This document shows positions 16,021 through 24,598 of a stretch of 64,000 bases of DNA, piece by piece; positions within the stretch are counted from its first letter, which is position 1, and each line of letters starts with the position of its first letter. The position numbers were made by a program, and so were the translations under genes. Under the pieces are notes generated by a model. That model was given only the letters and a program-made list of their open reading frames with translations. It was not told the origin of the DNA and did not search any database. Origin of the DNA: CAADGL01 sp964643885 (lineage in GTDB: Bacteria; Planctomycetota; Phycisphaerae; UBA1845; Fen-1342); the NCBI GenBank assembly GCA_964643885.1, contig CAZXUI010000018.1, forward strand, positions 1-64,000, written 5' to 3'.

Positions 16021-18489
16021 CTAGCCCTGATGCTGGTTGCGGATGATAACGCTGGCGGGATTACCCGGCAGGTTCATCGCACCGAGCGTCTGCGACGCCG
16101 CCGTGCGGATCTCCATGTTCGCGTCCGATTCCGCGATCGTGATCAGCCGCTGCACCTGCTCCTCGGCCAGCATCGGACCGCAGCGCTTGCCCGACTCGGC
16201 CAGAATCGCGAACATCGCGATCCGCAGCTCGGCCGCCTCGGCGTCGTCGAGAGCGATCTTGGCGATCGCCGTCTGGGCGGAAGGCTGGCAGACGGTGCTC
16301 AGCGCCCTCGCCAGCTTCTGGCGCAACTCGGCATCCTGCGTCGCCAAAGCCGAGATGAGCTGCGACTCGACCGCCTCCGGCGCAAAGACCGGGTTCCGCT
16401 CCGCACCGAGCCGATAGAGCACGTCCGCCGCTTCCTTGGCCAGCGCCGTGCCAAGCTCGGCCGATATCTCCGTCGCACCGATCGAGCGGCCGACCCGCTG
16501 AATCTCGGCCTGGAGCCCCTCCGGCGTCACCTCGGCCGGAACCTGTCCGACGCGGAAGTCGCCCTGCACAAGCTCGCGGACCGCCGGCGCCTGCCCCTCC
16601 TTGGTCACGATGATCACCGGCACGCTCGAGAAGCGGAACTCGTTGCGGAGCACGCCGAGCGAGTCGGCCGCGGACGGGTTCGTCAGGTCCGAGGCGAGCA
16701 GAATCAGGTCGATCCCGGGCAGCTCGCTGCGCACCTTCTCCAGCCCGCCGTCGAGCGAGGCGTCGATGATCACGTCGTAGCCGCCGGCTCGCAGCGCCGA
16801 CGCGACCGCGTTGGCGGTCTGCGTGTTCGCATCGACCACCAGCGCGTTGCGCGCCCCGCCGTAGAGCATCACCGCCTCGCCCAGCACCGGCATCAGATTC
16901 TGATAGTTCTGGAACGGCTCGCTCGGCCCGGCCGCCGCCAGCGCCAGCGCCGCGCGAATCCGAACCATCCGGTCGCCGAACGAAAGCGCCTCGGCCAGCG
17001 GATTGCGGCCGGTGTCATAGCTCATCAGGCTGGCCGGGCCGGCCGTCTTGCGCAGCGCCTCGATCGCACCGAGCGCCACGGCCGGGTCGCCGTCATCCAC
17101 CGCCCGGGCCAGCGCCCTCAGGCAATACTCCGGACCGGCCGACTGGGCGAAATAGGCCGCGCTGGGGTAGTTCTCCGGCCGCGTCTGGTCGAGCAGCCCC
17201 TGCGGGATCTGCGCCTCGCGGCGGAAGTTCGCCGCCAGCCACAGGGCCAGGGCCGCCTTGTTCTCCGGCTCGAGCAGCAGCGCCTCCTCGCAGCAGCGCA
17301 TGCACATGATCTCGTTGAAGATCGGCGTCGGCACCTCGATGTTCTGGAGCAGCTCCTCGCGCCAGTACCACACGTTCGCCGTGTCCAGCCGCGCATCGGC
17401 CCGCAGCGACGGAATGTCGTTGTAGTACTCGCTCGCCAGCGTCAGGTACGCCGTCGCCGCGTCGATGTCCGGTGAAACCGGCACGCCGCGGCGTTCGAGC
17501 TCCCCCAGCGCCGCGACGGCCGCGTCGCGAATCTCCGGCGGCGTGTCGCTCGCCTCGCGCAGCTCCAGCAGATAGGGAACCGCCTGCGCGTACCCGATCT
17601 GCCCCAGCGCCTCGATCAGGTAGCGCTTGGTCGTGTTGTCGCCCATCGAAAGCGCCTGCACGAGCGGATTGAGCGCCGCCCGGCCGATCTGCGGCAGCGT
17701 CCGCAGCAGCGGCTGGAGCAGATGCTGCTTCTCGCGGTCGCGCAGCGTCATGACTGCGAAGGGCACGGCATATTCGCCGGACTCGCGCAGCCGCTCGACG
17801 CTGTTCTCGAACTGCCGCGGCGGACCCGCCAGCCGCTCGATGTTCTGCAAGATGCGGACCGGATCGGCCTTGATCATCCGCTCGCCGACGCCCAGCAGCC
17901 GCATCACTTCGCGAGCCGACGCCCCCATGACCGGGTTGTCCAGCACCAGCACGAGCACTTCCTCGCGCTTCGGCACCTGGTCGACGAACTCGAGCAGCGC
18001 CACCGGATCGACGTCGCCGCGGACCAGCGCCTCGAAGTTCGCGTTCGCGATCGCGAACTGCCCGACCAGCGCGAAGTAGAACCCGTCATCGGCCTGGTTC
18101 AGCTGCTCGGTGCCGGTCTGATAGCGCTCGTAGACCTGCTTGCCCGCCTCGCCCAGCGCGTCGGCTTCGGCATCCTGTTCCAGCAGGATCAGGCCCCCGC
18201 CGAGATTCCCCTCGCGCAGCACCCGGTCGCCCATCAGCGCCAGCCGCAGCGGCGTCGCATCCCCCGCGATCAGCTCGGCGAAGGCCGCCTCGGCCGCATC
18301 AGAATCACGCGACAGCAGCGCCTGCATCGCCCGCTGCCAGGTCTCCCACGCCTGGGCGGCCCGACCGGTCACAAATCCATCGATGGAAACCTGAACCGCG
18401 TACACCGGGCTCGCCGTCCAGCACAGCAGGCACAGCAGAGCCAGCGACAGCGGACCGGCAATACGAGAAGGCCGGGCGGGTCCGGGCAT
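16021..18489 (-). CDS. Exported HEAT-repeat protein with an embedded receiver-like domain
   Basis: 822 residues from ATG 18489, chosen because GGAGG lies 5 bases upstream. A signal peptide (LALLCLLCWTASPVYAVQ) is followed by helical repeats with HEAT character, e.g. NTTKRYLIEALGQIGYAQAV and EIRDAAVAALGELERRGVPV, and again at the C-terminus (NMEIRTAASQTLGAMNLPGN). Residues about 545-670 (RNALVVDANTQTANAVASAL, PGIDLILLASDL, SVPVIIVTKEG) resemble a response-regulator receiver fold. Its acidic pocket is not conserved (VVDAN rather than VVDDD), although a DL-x3-SDL element sits near the phospho-acceptor strand. If exported, the domain is probably a protein-interaction module. Specific role unknown. 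Confidence 0.72.
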   Translation of the reverse strand: MPGPARPSRIAGPLSLALLCLLCWTASPVYAVQVSIDGFVTGRAAQAWETWQRAMQALLSRDSDAAEAAFAELIAGDATPLRLALMGDRVLREGNLGGGLILLEQDAEADALGEAGKQVYERYQTGTEQLNQADDGFYFALVGQFAIANANFEALVRGDVDPVALLEFVDQVPKREEVLVLVLDNPVMGASAREVMRLLGVGERMIKADPVRILQNIERLAGPPRQFENSVERLRESGEYAVPFAVMTLRDREKQHLLQPLLRTLPQIGRAALNPLVQALSMGDNTTKRYLIEALGQIGYAQAVPYLLELREASDTPPEIRDAAVAALGELERRGVPVSPDIDAATAYLTLASEYYNDIPSLRADARLDTANVWYWREELLQNIEVPTPIFNEIMCMRCCEEALLLEPENKAALALWLAANFRREAQIPQGLLDQTRPENYPSAAYFAQSAGPEYCLRALARAVDDGDPAVALGAIEALRKTAGPASLMSYDTGRNPLAEALSFGDRMVRIRAALALAAAGPSEPFQNYQNLMPVLGEAVMLYGGARNALVVDANTQTANAVASALRAGGYDVIIDASLDGGLEKVRSELPGIDLILLASDLTNPSAADSLGVLRNEFRFSSVPVIIVTKEGQAPAVRELVQGDFRVGQVPAEVTPEGLQAEIQRVGRSIGATEISAELGTALAKEAADVLYRLGAERNPVFAPEAVESQLISALATQDAELRQKLARALSTVCQPSAQTAIAKIALDDAEAAELRIAMFAILAESGKRCGPMLAEEQVQRLITIAESDANMEIRTAASQTLGAMNLPGNPASVIIRNQHQG

Positions 18490-18869
18490 AGCGACCTCCA
18501 TCAGGCGCAACCGAATGGCGGGAATCTCCTGGACGCGGCAGCATCCATTTTTCAGGCCGGGATTATAGCGCCGAGCCACACGCTGTCAAACGCGGGCTGC
18601 GGCCGGCCGGTGCTGCGCAAGTTGCGTGCGCAGCAGCCCTTCGGCGAGCGGCGGCGGCCCGCCCAACGAGCCGCGCCGTAACTGTCCGGAATCATGCTCC
18701 ATGCCCGTGGGGCACGTCAACAGAAGATTCTGCGGCATGGCGAAAGAAAGCACTGTCTAAGCATCGCGGGACCGGCCTGTGCTCCGAGCATGGGGGCCAG
18801 GCCGGGTGGCAGCAAGCGCAGCTTGCCCGTGTCCGGCGAATGGGGAACATCGCTGCTCCGAGAATGGGG

Positions 18870-18914
18870 GACCGGTCTCTGACCGGTCACTGGACGACCG
18901 GTCTCCGACCGGTC
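18870..18914. repeat. Short array of the 26-bp GACCGGTC repeat
   Basis: One full unit (GACCGGTC-TCT-GACCGGTC-ACTGGAC) and one 19-bp partial unit. GACCGGTC is itself palindromic. The same unit forms the larger array at 60211-60370. Confidence 0.85.
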
Positions 18915-18936
18915 GCGGAGCTGCCCAGGGGCGCTG

Positions 18937-18990
18937 GCCGCGGGTGAAGCGAGTCCGCCACCAGGCGGACGAGCGCAACCCATGGGTCGC
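18937..18990. repeat. Dispersed repeat, copy A
   Basis: Begins GCCGCGGGTGAAGCGAG, then TCCGCCACCAGGCGGA (imperfect palindrome), GAGCGCAACCCATGG. Related copies lie at 45849-45906 and 50717-50782, all between genes. Confidence 0.7.
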
Positions 18991-19224
18991 TTCCCCCGTC
19001 GCAGCATCCGACCATGGCCCGTGCCTTGAGCGACCGCAAGGCCGTCGCTGTTTCCCTCGTCCGCGGAGCCCGCATCCTCTCAACGTCGCCGCCGCGATCC
19101 AAGCGCCCCCGACGCGCTATCATCCGTCGGCGGGCACCCGTGCCCGTTCGAGAGCGGCAGGCGGGCCCGGCGAATACTCTCGCGGAAAACACACGCGGGC
19201 CCTCCCGCATCCCGCCAAATGCGT

Positions 19225-19254
19225 TGACCCGTCCGCGACGCGTCGTTTAGGCTA
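19225..19254 (+). promoter_or_regulatory. Sigma-70-like promoter, possibly leaderless
   Basis: TTGACC (19225-19230) and TAGGCT (19249-19254) are 18 bases apart (17 to the overlapping TTAGGC). The expected transcription start falls at about 19260, which is the GTG start of the next gene, and no Shine-Dalgarno is visible; a leaderless message is possible. Confidence 0.4.
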
Positions 19255-19259
19255 AAGCG

Positions 19260-20183
19260 GTGAACTCGACCCTCCCGATCGACCCTCACACGCCCGCCGG
19301 CACCTGGCCGCGCCGCGCCCGCTTCGTCGCCGTCACGGCGCTCACCTTCGCGGGCCTGCACTTCGGCGTCAACGCGCTGCTCACCGGCCGCGGGTACAAC
19401 GCCGTTCCGGTCATCCTCGGTTATCCGGACGCGGCGCTCGCGGCCATCGGTATCGCCCTCGTCGGGCTGCTCGGCGCGCTCGTCGTCGCCCTCATCACGC
19501 CGCGCGAGCGAACGCCGCTGGCCATTCTGGCGCTCGCGACAGCCTTGATGTTCTGGGCCTGGCCCGCCGGGACGATGGACGACTGGCTGATGCACCGAAA
19601 CCCCGCACCCGGACCGCCCCGACCTGGGCCATACTGGTTCCTCATCGCCGACTACGTCTTCCTGGCCGCTCTCGTCCTGGCAGCCGTGCTCCTCTCGTGG
19701 CGCTTCGAGCCGCCCTCCGAGCCCGGCCTCGAGCCGCCCGCCGGCTCACGCAACGAATTCATCGCCGCCCTCCGCTCGCGCGAGGGACCCGTCGGCGCCA
19801 TCACCGCCGCCGCCCTGGCAGGGGCGCTGCTGCTCGTGCTGACCGGTCCGGCCGCCGCCGAGACCCGCCGCGGCCAGGTCATCTTCGCCGTCGTCGCCGC
19901 GTTCTACCTGGCCGTCATGGTCGCCTCGCGGATCACGAACTGCCGCGCCGTCGGCTGGTACTGGCTCAGCCCATTCATCGTCGGCATCGTCGGGCTCGTC
20001 TCGGCCGCCCTGCGCCCGGTGGCCACGCCGCTCTATGCGCACATCAACTCGATCCCGGCCTCCGGTCTGGCGCGGCCACTGCCGATCGAGATGATCTCGC
20101 TCGGGCTGATCGCGGTGACGATCGCCTGCGGCTCCCGCTCGCGGCCTGCTCCCGCGGCCGCTGCGGCGGGGGAAGGGAGCTAG
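19260..20183 (+). CDS. Hypothetical multi-pass membrane protein
   Basis: 307 residues, GTG start. At least seven hydrophobic helices, for example FVAVTALTFAGLHFGVNALL, AAIGIALVGLLGALVVALI, LVLAAVLLSWRF and FIVGIVGLVSAALRPVATPL. A polar linker (EPPSEPGLEPPAGSRNEF) separates the first four helices from the rest. No family recognised. The small 20187 gene starts 3 bp after its stop, so they are likely translated together. Confidence 0.65.
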   Translation: MNSTLPIDPHTPAGTWPRRARFVAVTALTFAGLHFGVNALLTGRGYNAVPVILGYPDAALAAIGIALVGLLGALVVALITPRERTPLAILALATALMFWAWPAGTMDDWLMHRNPAPGPPRPGPYWFLIADYVFLAALVLAAVLLSWRFEPPSEPGLEPPAGSRNEFIAALRSREGPVGAITAAALAGALLLVLTGPAAAETRRGQVIFAVVAAFYLAVMVASRITNCRAVGWYWLSPFIVGIVGLVSAALRPVATPLYAHINSIPASGLARPLPIEMISLGLIAVTIACGSRSRPAPAAAAAGEGS

Positions 20184-20186
20184 ACG

Positions 20187-20387
20187 GTGGAACTGCGCTG
20201 GCTGCGCGACCGTCGGGAGACCCACGAGCAGATGCGGCTGCGCATCGTCGCCGAGACCTCCGCCTACCTGACCGAGTGCCTCCGACATCCGGAGCTGGCC
20301 GTGCGCATTCCGATCATACCGGCCGGAAGCGGCCGCTTTCCCAAGTCGCTCACGCCGGCATTCTGGGATCCGATTCTGGAAGACTGA
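20187..20387 (+). CDS. Small hypothetical protein
   Basis: 66 residues from GTG, preceded by GGGAAGGGAG, a good ribosome binding site inside the end of the upstream gene. Sequence MELRWLRDRRETHEQMRLRI, then a C-terminal SLTPAFWDPILED. Charged and soluble. Tight coupling to the membrane-protein gene supports that it is real; function unknown. Confidence 0.5.
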   Translation: MELRWLRDRRETHEQMRLRIVAETSAYLTECLRHPELAVRIPIIPAGSGRFPKSLTPAFWDPILED

Positions 20388-20525
20388 CGCCTCCCCGGGC
20401 GTCCACAACCGCAGCAGCTCGCGGCCGCAGCGGGCCGTTTCCATCCGTTGCTTGTAGAATCTCGCGCTGCCGGCGCCTTCGGGCGGGCCACAACTGCTGC
20501 GATTCAGCCGTCTCGTGAGTGTTGC

Positions 20526-21881
20526 TTGCGCATCGCGGTCCTGCAATTCGTCTCCGCCGTCCGCCACCGGGACGTGCCGCGCTTCGAGCCGAACCTCGGC
20601 ACGCTACTCAGCCTGCTGCGCGGCCGCGGTCACGAGCTCTCGCTGCTGGGTGTGGCCCGCTATGACCTGCCCGCGCTGAAGGCCTTCCTGGCCCGTTCCC
20701 TGCCGCAGCTCATCTATGCGGACATCTCTCCGGTCTGTAGCGACGTCGCCCGCCGCACGCTCCAGCACATTCAGGACCGCGAGTTCCTGCCGGTCGTCGC
20801 CGGCGGCGGGCTGGCCACGCTCGCGCCCACCACCTGCCTGAGCCTGCCGGCCGTGTACGCCATCGCCATCGGCGAGCCCGACGCGTCGCTGGTCACCTAC
20901 CTCGAGCGGATCAAGGACCCGGCCGTGCGGCAGATCGTCCAAGGCGTCTGGCTGCGCGACGAGCGCGGCCTGAGCATGCCGGCCCTGCCGGCGCTGGTCG
21001 AAGAGCTGGACTCGCTCCCGCTGGCGGAGCGCGACCTGTTCAACTACGCCGCCCACGTCGCACGCACCGGTTCGATCGACATCGCCGTCGGCCGCGGTTG
21101 CCCGCAGAAATGCGGCTACTGTCCCAACGAGCCCGTGTCGCGCCTCTATCGCGGCCACGGCACCTGGGTGCGCCGCCGTTCGCCGCAACACGTGATCGAC
21201 GAGATCGGCCGGCTCCGCTCGCGCTACGCGGGGGTGCGGACGGTGCGTTTCCTGGATCACGCCTTCGCGCTCGACGAATCCTGGCTCGGGCAGCTCCTCG
21301 AGCTCTACGGCTCGCAGTGCGGTCTGCCTTTTCGCTGTCACCTGCGGGCCAACAGCCTCAGCCGGCAGACCGTCGAGCGGCTCGCGGCCGCGGGCTGCAA
21401 TCTCGCGGATGTCGAGGTGATCAGCGGCAGCGACTTCATCCGCAACGAGATCTTCGCGATGGAGCTGAGCAACGAGCAGATCATCGAGTCGATGTCGCTG
21501 CTGCACGCGGCGGGAATCGCCCCGCGCGTCATCGTCTACCTTGGCTCGCCCTACGAGAGCGACGCCTCGCTGGACGAGACCGCCAAGCTTTTGCGGCTGA
21601 TCAAGCCCGCGCTGGTGGATGTGCGGCCCTACTACCCCTGGCCCGGCACCGACGCGGAGGCCACCGTCCGCGAGAACGGCTGGCTGCATTCGCGCGGCGA
21701 AGATCAGTACCATGACGACGCCGCGGGCATTCACATGCCCGCGTGCAGGCCGGAGGTGATCAGCGCGGCCGTGCGCCGTTTCCGGGCGGAGTTTCCGACA
21801 GAGCTGGGCGACCCCTGGTGGCGGCGGTTCTCGCAAGCCTCCCGGGCGGCGTTCGTGCAGTTATTCCAGCGGCGGCGCTGA
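20526..21881 (+). CDS. B12-binding-type radical SAM protein
   Basis: 451 residues if TTG 20526 (LRIAVLQFVSAV) is the start; the frame stays open to 20448 but that part looks non-coding. The N-terminal ~130 residues have the Rossmann pattern of the cobalamin-binding domain seen in this superfamily (GTLLSLLRGRGHELSLLGVA; FLPVVAGGGLATLAPTTCLS). The radical SAM cluster motif C-x3-C-x2-C is GRGCPQKCGYCPNEP. Later NLADVEVISGSDFIRNEIFA and VRPYYPWPGTDAEATVRENG fit the rest of the barrel. Substrate unknown; the family includes methyltransferases acting on lipids and secondary metabolites. The canonical B12-binding DxHxxG motif is not visible, so cobalamin binding is uncertain. Confidence 0.78.
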   Translation: MRIAVLQFVSAVRHRDVPRFEPNLGTLLSLLRGRGHELSLLGVARYDLPALKAFLARSLPQLIYADISPVCSDVARRTLQHIQDREFLPVVAGGGLATLAPTTCLSLPAVYAIAIGEPDASLVTYLERIKDPAVRQIVQGVWLRDERGLSMPALPALVEELDSLPLAERDLFNYAAHVARTGSIDIAVGRGCPQKCGYCPNEPVSRLYRGHGTWVRRRSPQHVIDEIGRLRSRYAGVRTVRFLDHAFALDESWLGQLLELYGSQCGLPFRCHLRANSLSRQTVERLAAAGCNLADVEVISGSDFIRNEIFAMELSNEQIIESMSLLHAAGIAPRVIVYLGSPYESDASLDETAKLLRLIKPALVDVRPYYPWPGTDAEATVRENGWLHSRGEDQYHDDAAGIHMPACRPEVISAAVRRFRAEFPTELGDPWWRRFSQASRAAFVQLFQRRR

Positions 21882-22357
21882 TTCCGGCGACAGCGCCGGA
21901 TCCCCCGAGACTCAGAACGTCCACCTTGTGGAACACCGCGACCGCGGGGAGCGCGCGTCCCGCCCGCATTGAGTGGGGCAGGCATCCTGCCTGCCATGGA
22001 TGGGTGGTACGGGCGTCTCGCCCGTACCGAATCCGAGCCGCGCGCATGATCCGAGCCGCGATCGTGAGCGTCTGATCCGAACCGCCCGCATGATCCGAGC
22101 CGCGACCGTGAGGAGCGGGCCGGGGGCGGCGCGCTTTCCGCGCAGCGCCGGATGACATCCACCTACCGAGAACTCCGGTCCCTGACTTACAGGTGTGCGC
22201 GTTGCGGCGCGTGCACGCGGGGGACATTCTTGCGTCGGCCCGCTCCTCGCGGTCGCGGCTCTGTGCTCGCATTCGCCCGCGGCGCTCATCTCGTGTTCGC
22301 TGGCGGCTCGGATCGCGCATTCGCTGGCGGCTCTGACCATCCGCAACCGCGCGGCGC
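21882..22357. other. Gene-free interval rich in short repeats
   Basis: No convincing gene. It contains two adjacent hairpins (21977-22028), four copies of ATCCGAGCCGCG or close variants (22029-22113), and near-tandem CGCTGGCGGCTC copies around 22290-22340. It separates two genes that converge here. Confidence 0.6.
21977..22113. repeat. Double palindrome plus ATCCGAGCCGCG repeats
   Basis: GGCAGGC-ATCCT-GCCTGCC (21977-21995) and GGTACGGGCG-TCT-CGCCCGTACC (22006-22028) are perfect hairpins. The second is the element found in frame in rhs at 1231-1254. They are followed by four imperfect ATCCGAGCCGCG units. No T-run follows, so a terminator role is uncertain. Confidence 0.75.
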
Positions 22358-23545
22358 CTACCCCCCCAGCAGCGCCGCCATCCGGCGCAGACCTTCCTCG
22401 ATCAACCGCTCGCTCGTCGCGAAACTCAGCCGCGCGTGCGTTGGCATCCCGAACGGCGTGCCCGAAACGACCGCCACGTGCGCCCGCTCCAGCACGGCCG
22501 CGGCAAACCCGTCCGCATCCTGAACGCCCAACCGCTCGAACGCCCCGGACACGTCAGGGAAGCAATAGAACGCCCCGTCCGGCCGGCGGCACTTCACGCC
22601 CGGCAGCGCATTGAGGCCCCGCGTCATCAGCTCGCCACGCCGCAGATACTCCTGCCGCATCTTCTCGACGCAGTCCTGGTCGCCGCTGAGCGCGTCGATC
22701 GCCGCCGTCTGCACGAAGCTCGTCGCGCCGCTGGTCATCTGACCCTGAAGCCGACCCATCGCCTCGATCAGCCCGGCCGGACCGGCCGCAAACCCCAGCC
22801 GCCAGCCCGTCATGGCGAAGCTCTTGCTCCAGCCGTTGACCGTCAGCGTGCGCTCGAGCATCCCCGGCGCCGCCGCGAAGCTCGAGAACGCCGGCCCGTC
22901 GAACACCAGCCGGTGATAGATCTCGTCACTGAAGACGACCGCGTCGCTCCGCGCGACGACCGCCGCCAGCGCCGCGATCTCATCCCGGCAATAGACGACG
23001 CCGCTCGGGTTGCACGGACTGTTGAACACGACCACGCGCGTCCGCGGCGTGAGCGCCTGCTCCAGCTCGGCCGGCGTGATCTTGAATTCACCCGGCGTGC
23101 GGCTGCGCACGATCACCGGCACGCCGCCGAACAGCCGCACCTGGTCCGGGTAGCTCACCCAGTACGGCGCGGGAATCACGACCTCGTCGCCCGGGTTCAG
23201 CAGCGACGCGAAGCCCAGGTACAGCGCATCCTTTGCGCCGACCGTCACGCACACCTGGTTCGGCGAATACTCCGTCCCGCAGTACTTGCTCAGATACTCG
23301 CAGATCGCCTTGCGCAGCGGCGTCTTGCCCGACGACGGCGACGGATAGCGCGTATCTCCCGCCTCCAGCGCCCGTACCAGCGCCGCACGAATGTGCGCCG
23401 GCGTGTCGAAGTCCGGCTCCCCCGCGCCGAACGCGATCACGTCGTGCCCCTGCTCGCGCAACTGTCGCGCCTTGTCCGCAACCGCCATGGTCGCAGACGG
23501 CGCCAACGTTTGCAGGCGTTGTGAAAGAGTGATCTGCATCTTCAT
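22358..23545 (-). CDS. Pyridoxal-phosphate aminotransferase, class I (aspartate aminotransferase type)
   Basis: 395 residues, normal length for the AspB-like (Igamma) group. Motifs: AFGAGEPDFDTP, TRYPSPSSGKTPLRKAI, FNSPCNPSGVVY (Asn contacting PLP), FSDEIYHRLVF (Asp and Tyr contacting the ring) and NGWSKSFAMTGWRLGF with the Schiff-base Lys. Probably transaminates aspartate, and possibly prephenate or aromatic 2-oxoacids in this group. Monocistronic as seen; convergent with the radical SAM gene. Confidence 0.92.
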   Translation of the reverse strand: MKMQITLSQRLQTLAPSATMAVADKARQLREQGHDVIAFGAGEPDFDTPAHIRAALVRALEAGDTRYPSPSSGKTPLRKAICEYLSKYCGTEYSPNQVCVTVGAKDALYLGFASLLNPGDEVVIPAPYWVSYPDQVRLFGGVPVIVRSRTPGEFKITPAELEQALTPRTRVVVFNSPCNPSGVVYCRDEIAALAAVVARSDAVVFSDEIYHRLVFDGPAFSSFAAAPGMLERTLTVNGWSKSFAMTGWRLGFAAGPAGLIEAMGRLQGQMTSGATSFVQTAAIDALSGDQDCVEKMRQEYLRRGELMTRGLNALPGVKCRRPDGAFYCFPDVSGAFERLGVQDADGFAAAVLERAHVAVVSGTPFGMPTHARLSFATSERLIEEGLRRMAALLGG

Positions 23546-23552
23546 CGATATC

Positions 23553-23582
23553 TACATAACGGGTCCGGCCGGGACTGTCCAA
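23553..23582 (-). promoter_or_regulatory. Promoter of the aminotransferase gene
   Basis: On the minus strand TTGGAC (23582-23577) and TATGTA (23558-23553) are 18 bases apart. The predicted transcript start is about 23546, at or next to the ATG at 23545, so this message may also be leaderless; the next in-frame ATG at 23539 would be a leadered alternative. Confidence 0.45.
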
Positions 23583-23716
23583 CGCCGCCCCGCTGACCCT
23601 ATCGGCCGGCGGCCGCCGAGCGTCCAGCAGCCCGCCCGCGACCGCCTTTTCGACGCGCACAACGCCGGCCCGGCCGCTCGCGCAGACGCCGCGACGCCGG
23701 TCGCTGGGAGCCGCTC

Positions 23717-24490
23717 GTGATCATCGATGTTCGCGGACACATCGGCGAGTCAACCCGCGCCGGACCGGCCGAGCCGCAGCTCGAGCAACACTTCCACGCA
23801 TGCGGCATCGCGCGGATGCTCGTCTCGAACCTCGATGCCGCTCCGCCCACGCACCGCGACGAAGTCGATGCCAACCTGGCCTGCTTGGCGATCTGCCGCG
23901 ACGACCCGCGCCTCGCCCCGCTCTTCTGGGCCCGAACCGGCGCACCCGACAGCCACCCGCGCGCGGTCGAAGGCGCGCTGGCCACCGAATCCTTCTGCGG
24001 CCTCGTGCTCGCCCCCGCCCTGCACGGACTGCCCGCTGACTCCACCAGGCTCGACCCCTATCTCGCGGCGGCCGCACGCTGCGGCAAGCCCATCATCGTC
24101 CTCGTCGACCGCACCGAGGAGGCCGGCCCGGCGCGCGTCTACCAGGCCGCACGGCGACACCGCGGCACATGGTTCATCCTCAGCGCCGCCTCAGCGGATG
24201 CTCCGATCGCCGAGATGCTCGACATCGTCCAGCGGGCCCGCCGCCGCGACGATGCGCTGCTCGCCCTCGATACCTCGCACATGCCGCCCGACGACGCGCT
24301 CGCGGCCGTGCGCTCCGTCGGCCCGCACCGCGTGCTCTTCGGCAGCGGATACGGCCTGGCCCGCGCCGCCACCGAGCGAAGCCTGCAAGCGCTCGCCCGC
24401 CTGCGCGAGCAGCTCCCACCCGAGGACTTCTCGCTGATCACCGGACAGAACGCACAGTTGATCTTCGGCCTTCAGAATGGTGACAGGTGA
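23717..24490 (+). CDS. Amidohydrolase-like TIM-barrel protein
   Basis: 257 residues, GTG start. The order of elements suggests a compact amidohydro_2-type barrel: MIIDVRGHIGES at the N-terminus, FCGLVLAPALHGLPADS, GKPIIVLVD, then HRVLFGSGYGLARAATE and LITGQNAQLIFGL at the end, which parallels the closing 'N---LFGL' of this family. The usual H-x-H on strand 1 is replaced by R-G-H and the terminal metal Asp is replaced ('GSGYG'), so metal binding may be lost. The stop codon lies in the GGTGAAA-type repeat that follows. Confidence 0.55.
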   Translation: MIIDVRGHIGESTRAGPAEPQLEQHFHACGIARMLVSNLDAAPPTHRDEVDANLACLAICRDDPRLAPLFWARTGAPDSHPRAVEGALATESFCGLVLAPALHGLPADSTRLDPYLAAAARCGKPIIVLVDRTEEAGPARVYQAARRHRGTWFILSAASADAPIAEMLDIVQRARRRDDALLALDTSHMPPDDALAAVRSVGPHRVLFGSGYGLARAATERSLQALARLREQLPPEDFSLITGQNAQLIFGLQNGDR

Positions 24491-24598
24491 AAGGTGAACG
24501 GTGAAAGGTGAAAGGTGACAGTGGGGCCGGCGTCCCTGCCGGCCGTCAGGGCACTCTCACCGGCGGCCCTGTCACCTTTCACCTGTCACTTGTCACCG
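24479..24598. repeat. GGTGAAA tandem repeat with inverted copies, spanning both convergent stop codons
   Basis: Left arm 24479-24520 is a run of 7-base GGTGAAA/GGTGACA-type units on the plus strand. Right arm 24569-24598 (CCTGTCACCTTTCACCTGTC and onward) is their complement. A GC-rich palindromic centre includes GGCCGGC-GTCCCT-GCCGGCC. The TGA of the upstream plus gene and the TGA of the downstream minus gene both fall inside these units. The transcripts would fold into a long hairpin. Confidence 0.8.

Larger units (their letters stand above)
18490..19259. other. Gene-poor interval with dispersed repeats
   Basis: No convincing gene on either strand: the open frames are Arg/Pro/Ser-rich and overlap each other. 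It holds two units of the GACCGGTC repeat (18870-18914), a copy of the GCCGCGGGTGAAGCGAG repeat (18937-18990) and, at its right end, a promoter-like sequence for the next gene. Confidence 0.6.

Noticed and set aside
18490..19259. Possible small genes or an RNA gene
   Set aside because: Open frames are short, overlapping and Arg/Ser/Pro-rich. No tRNA cloverleaf or conserved RNA motif could be recognised by eye.
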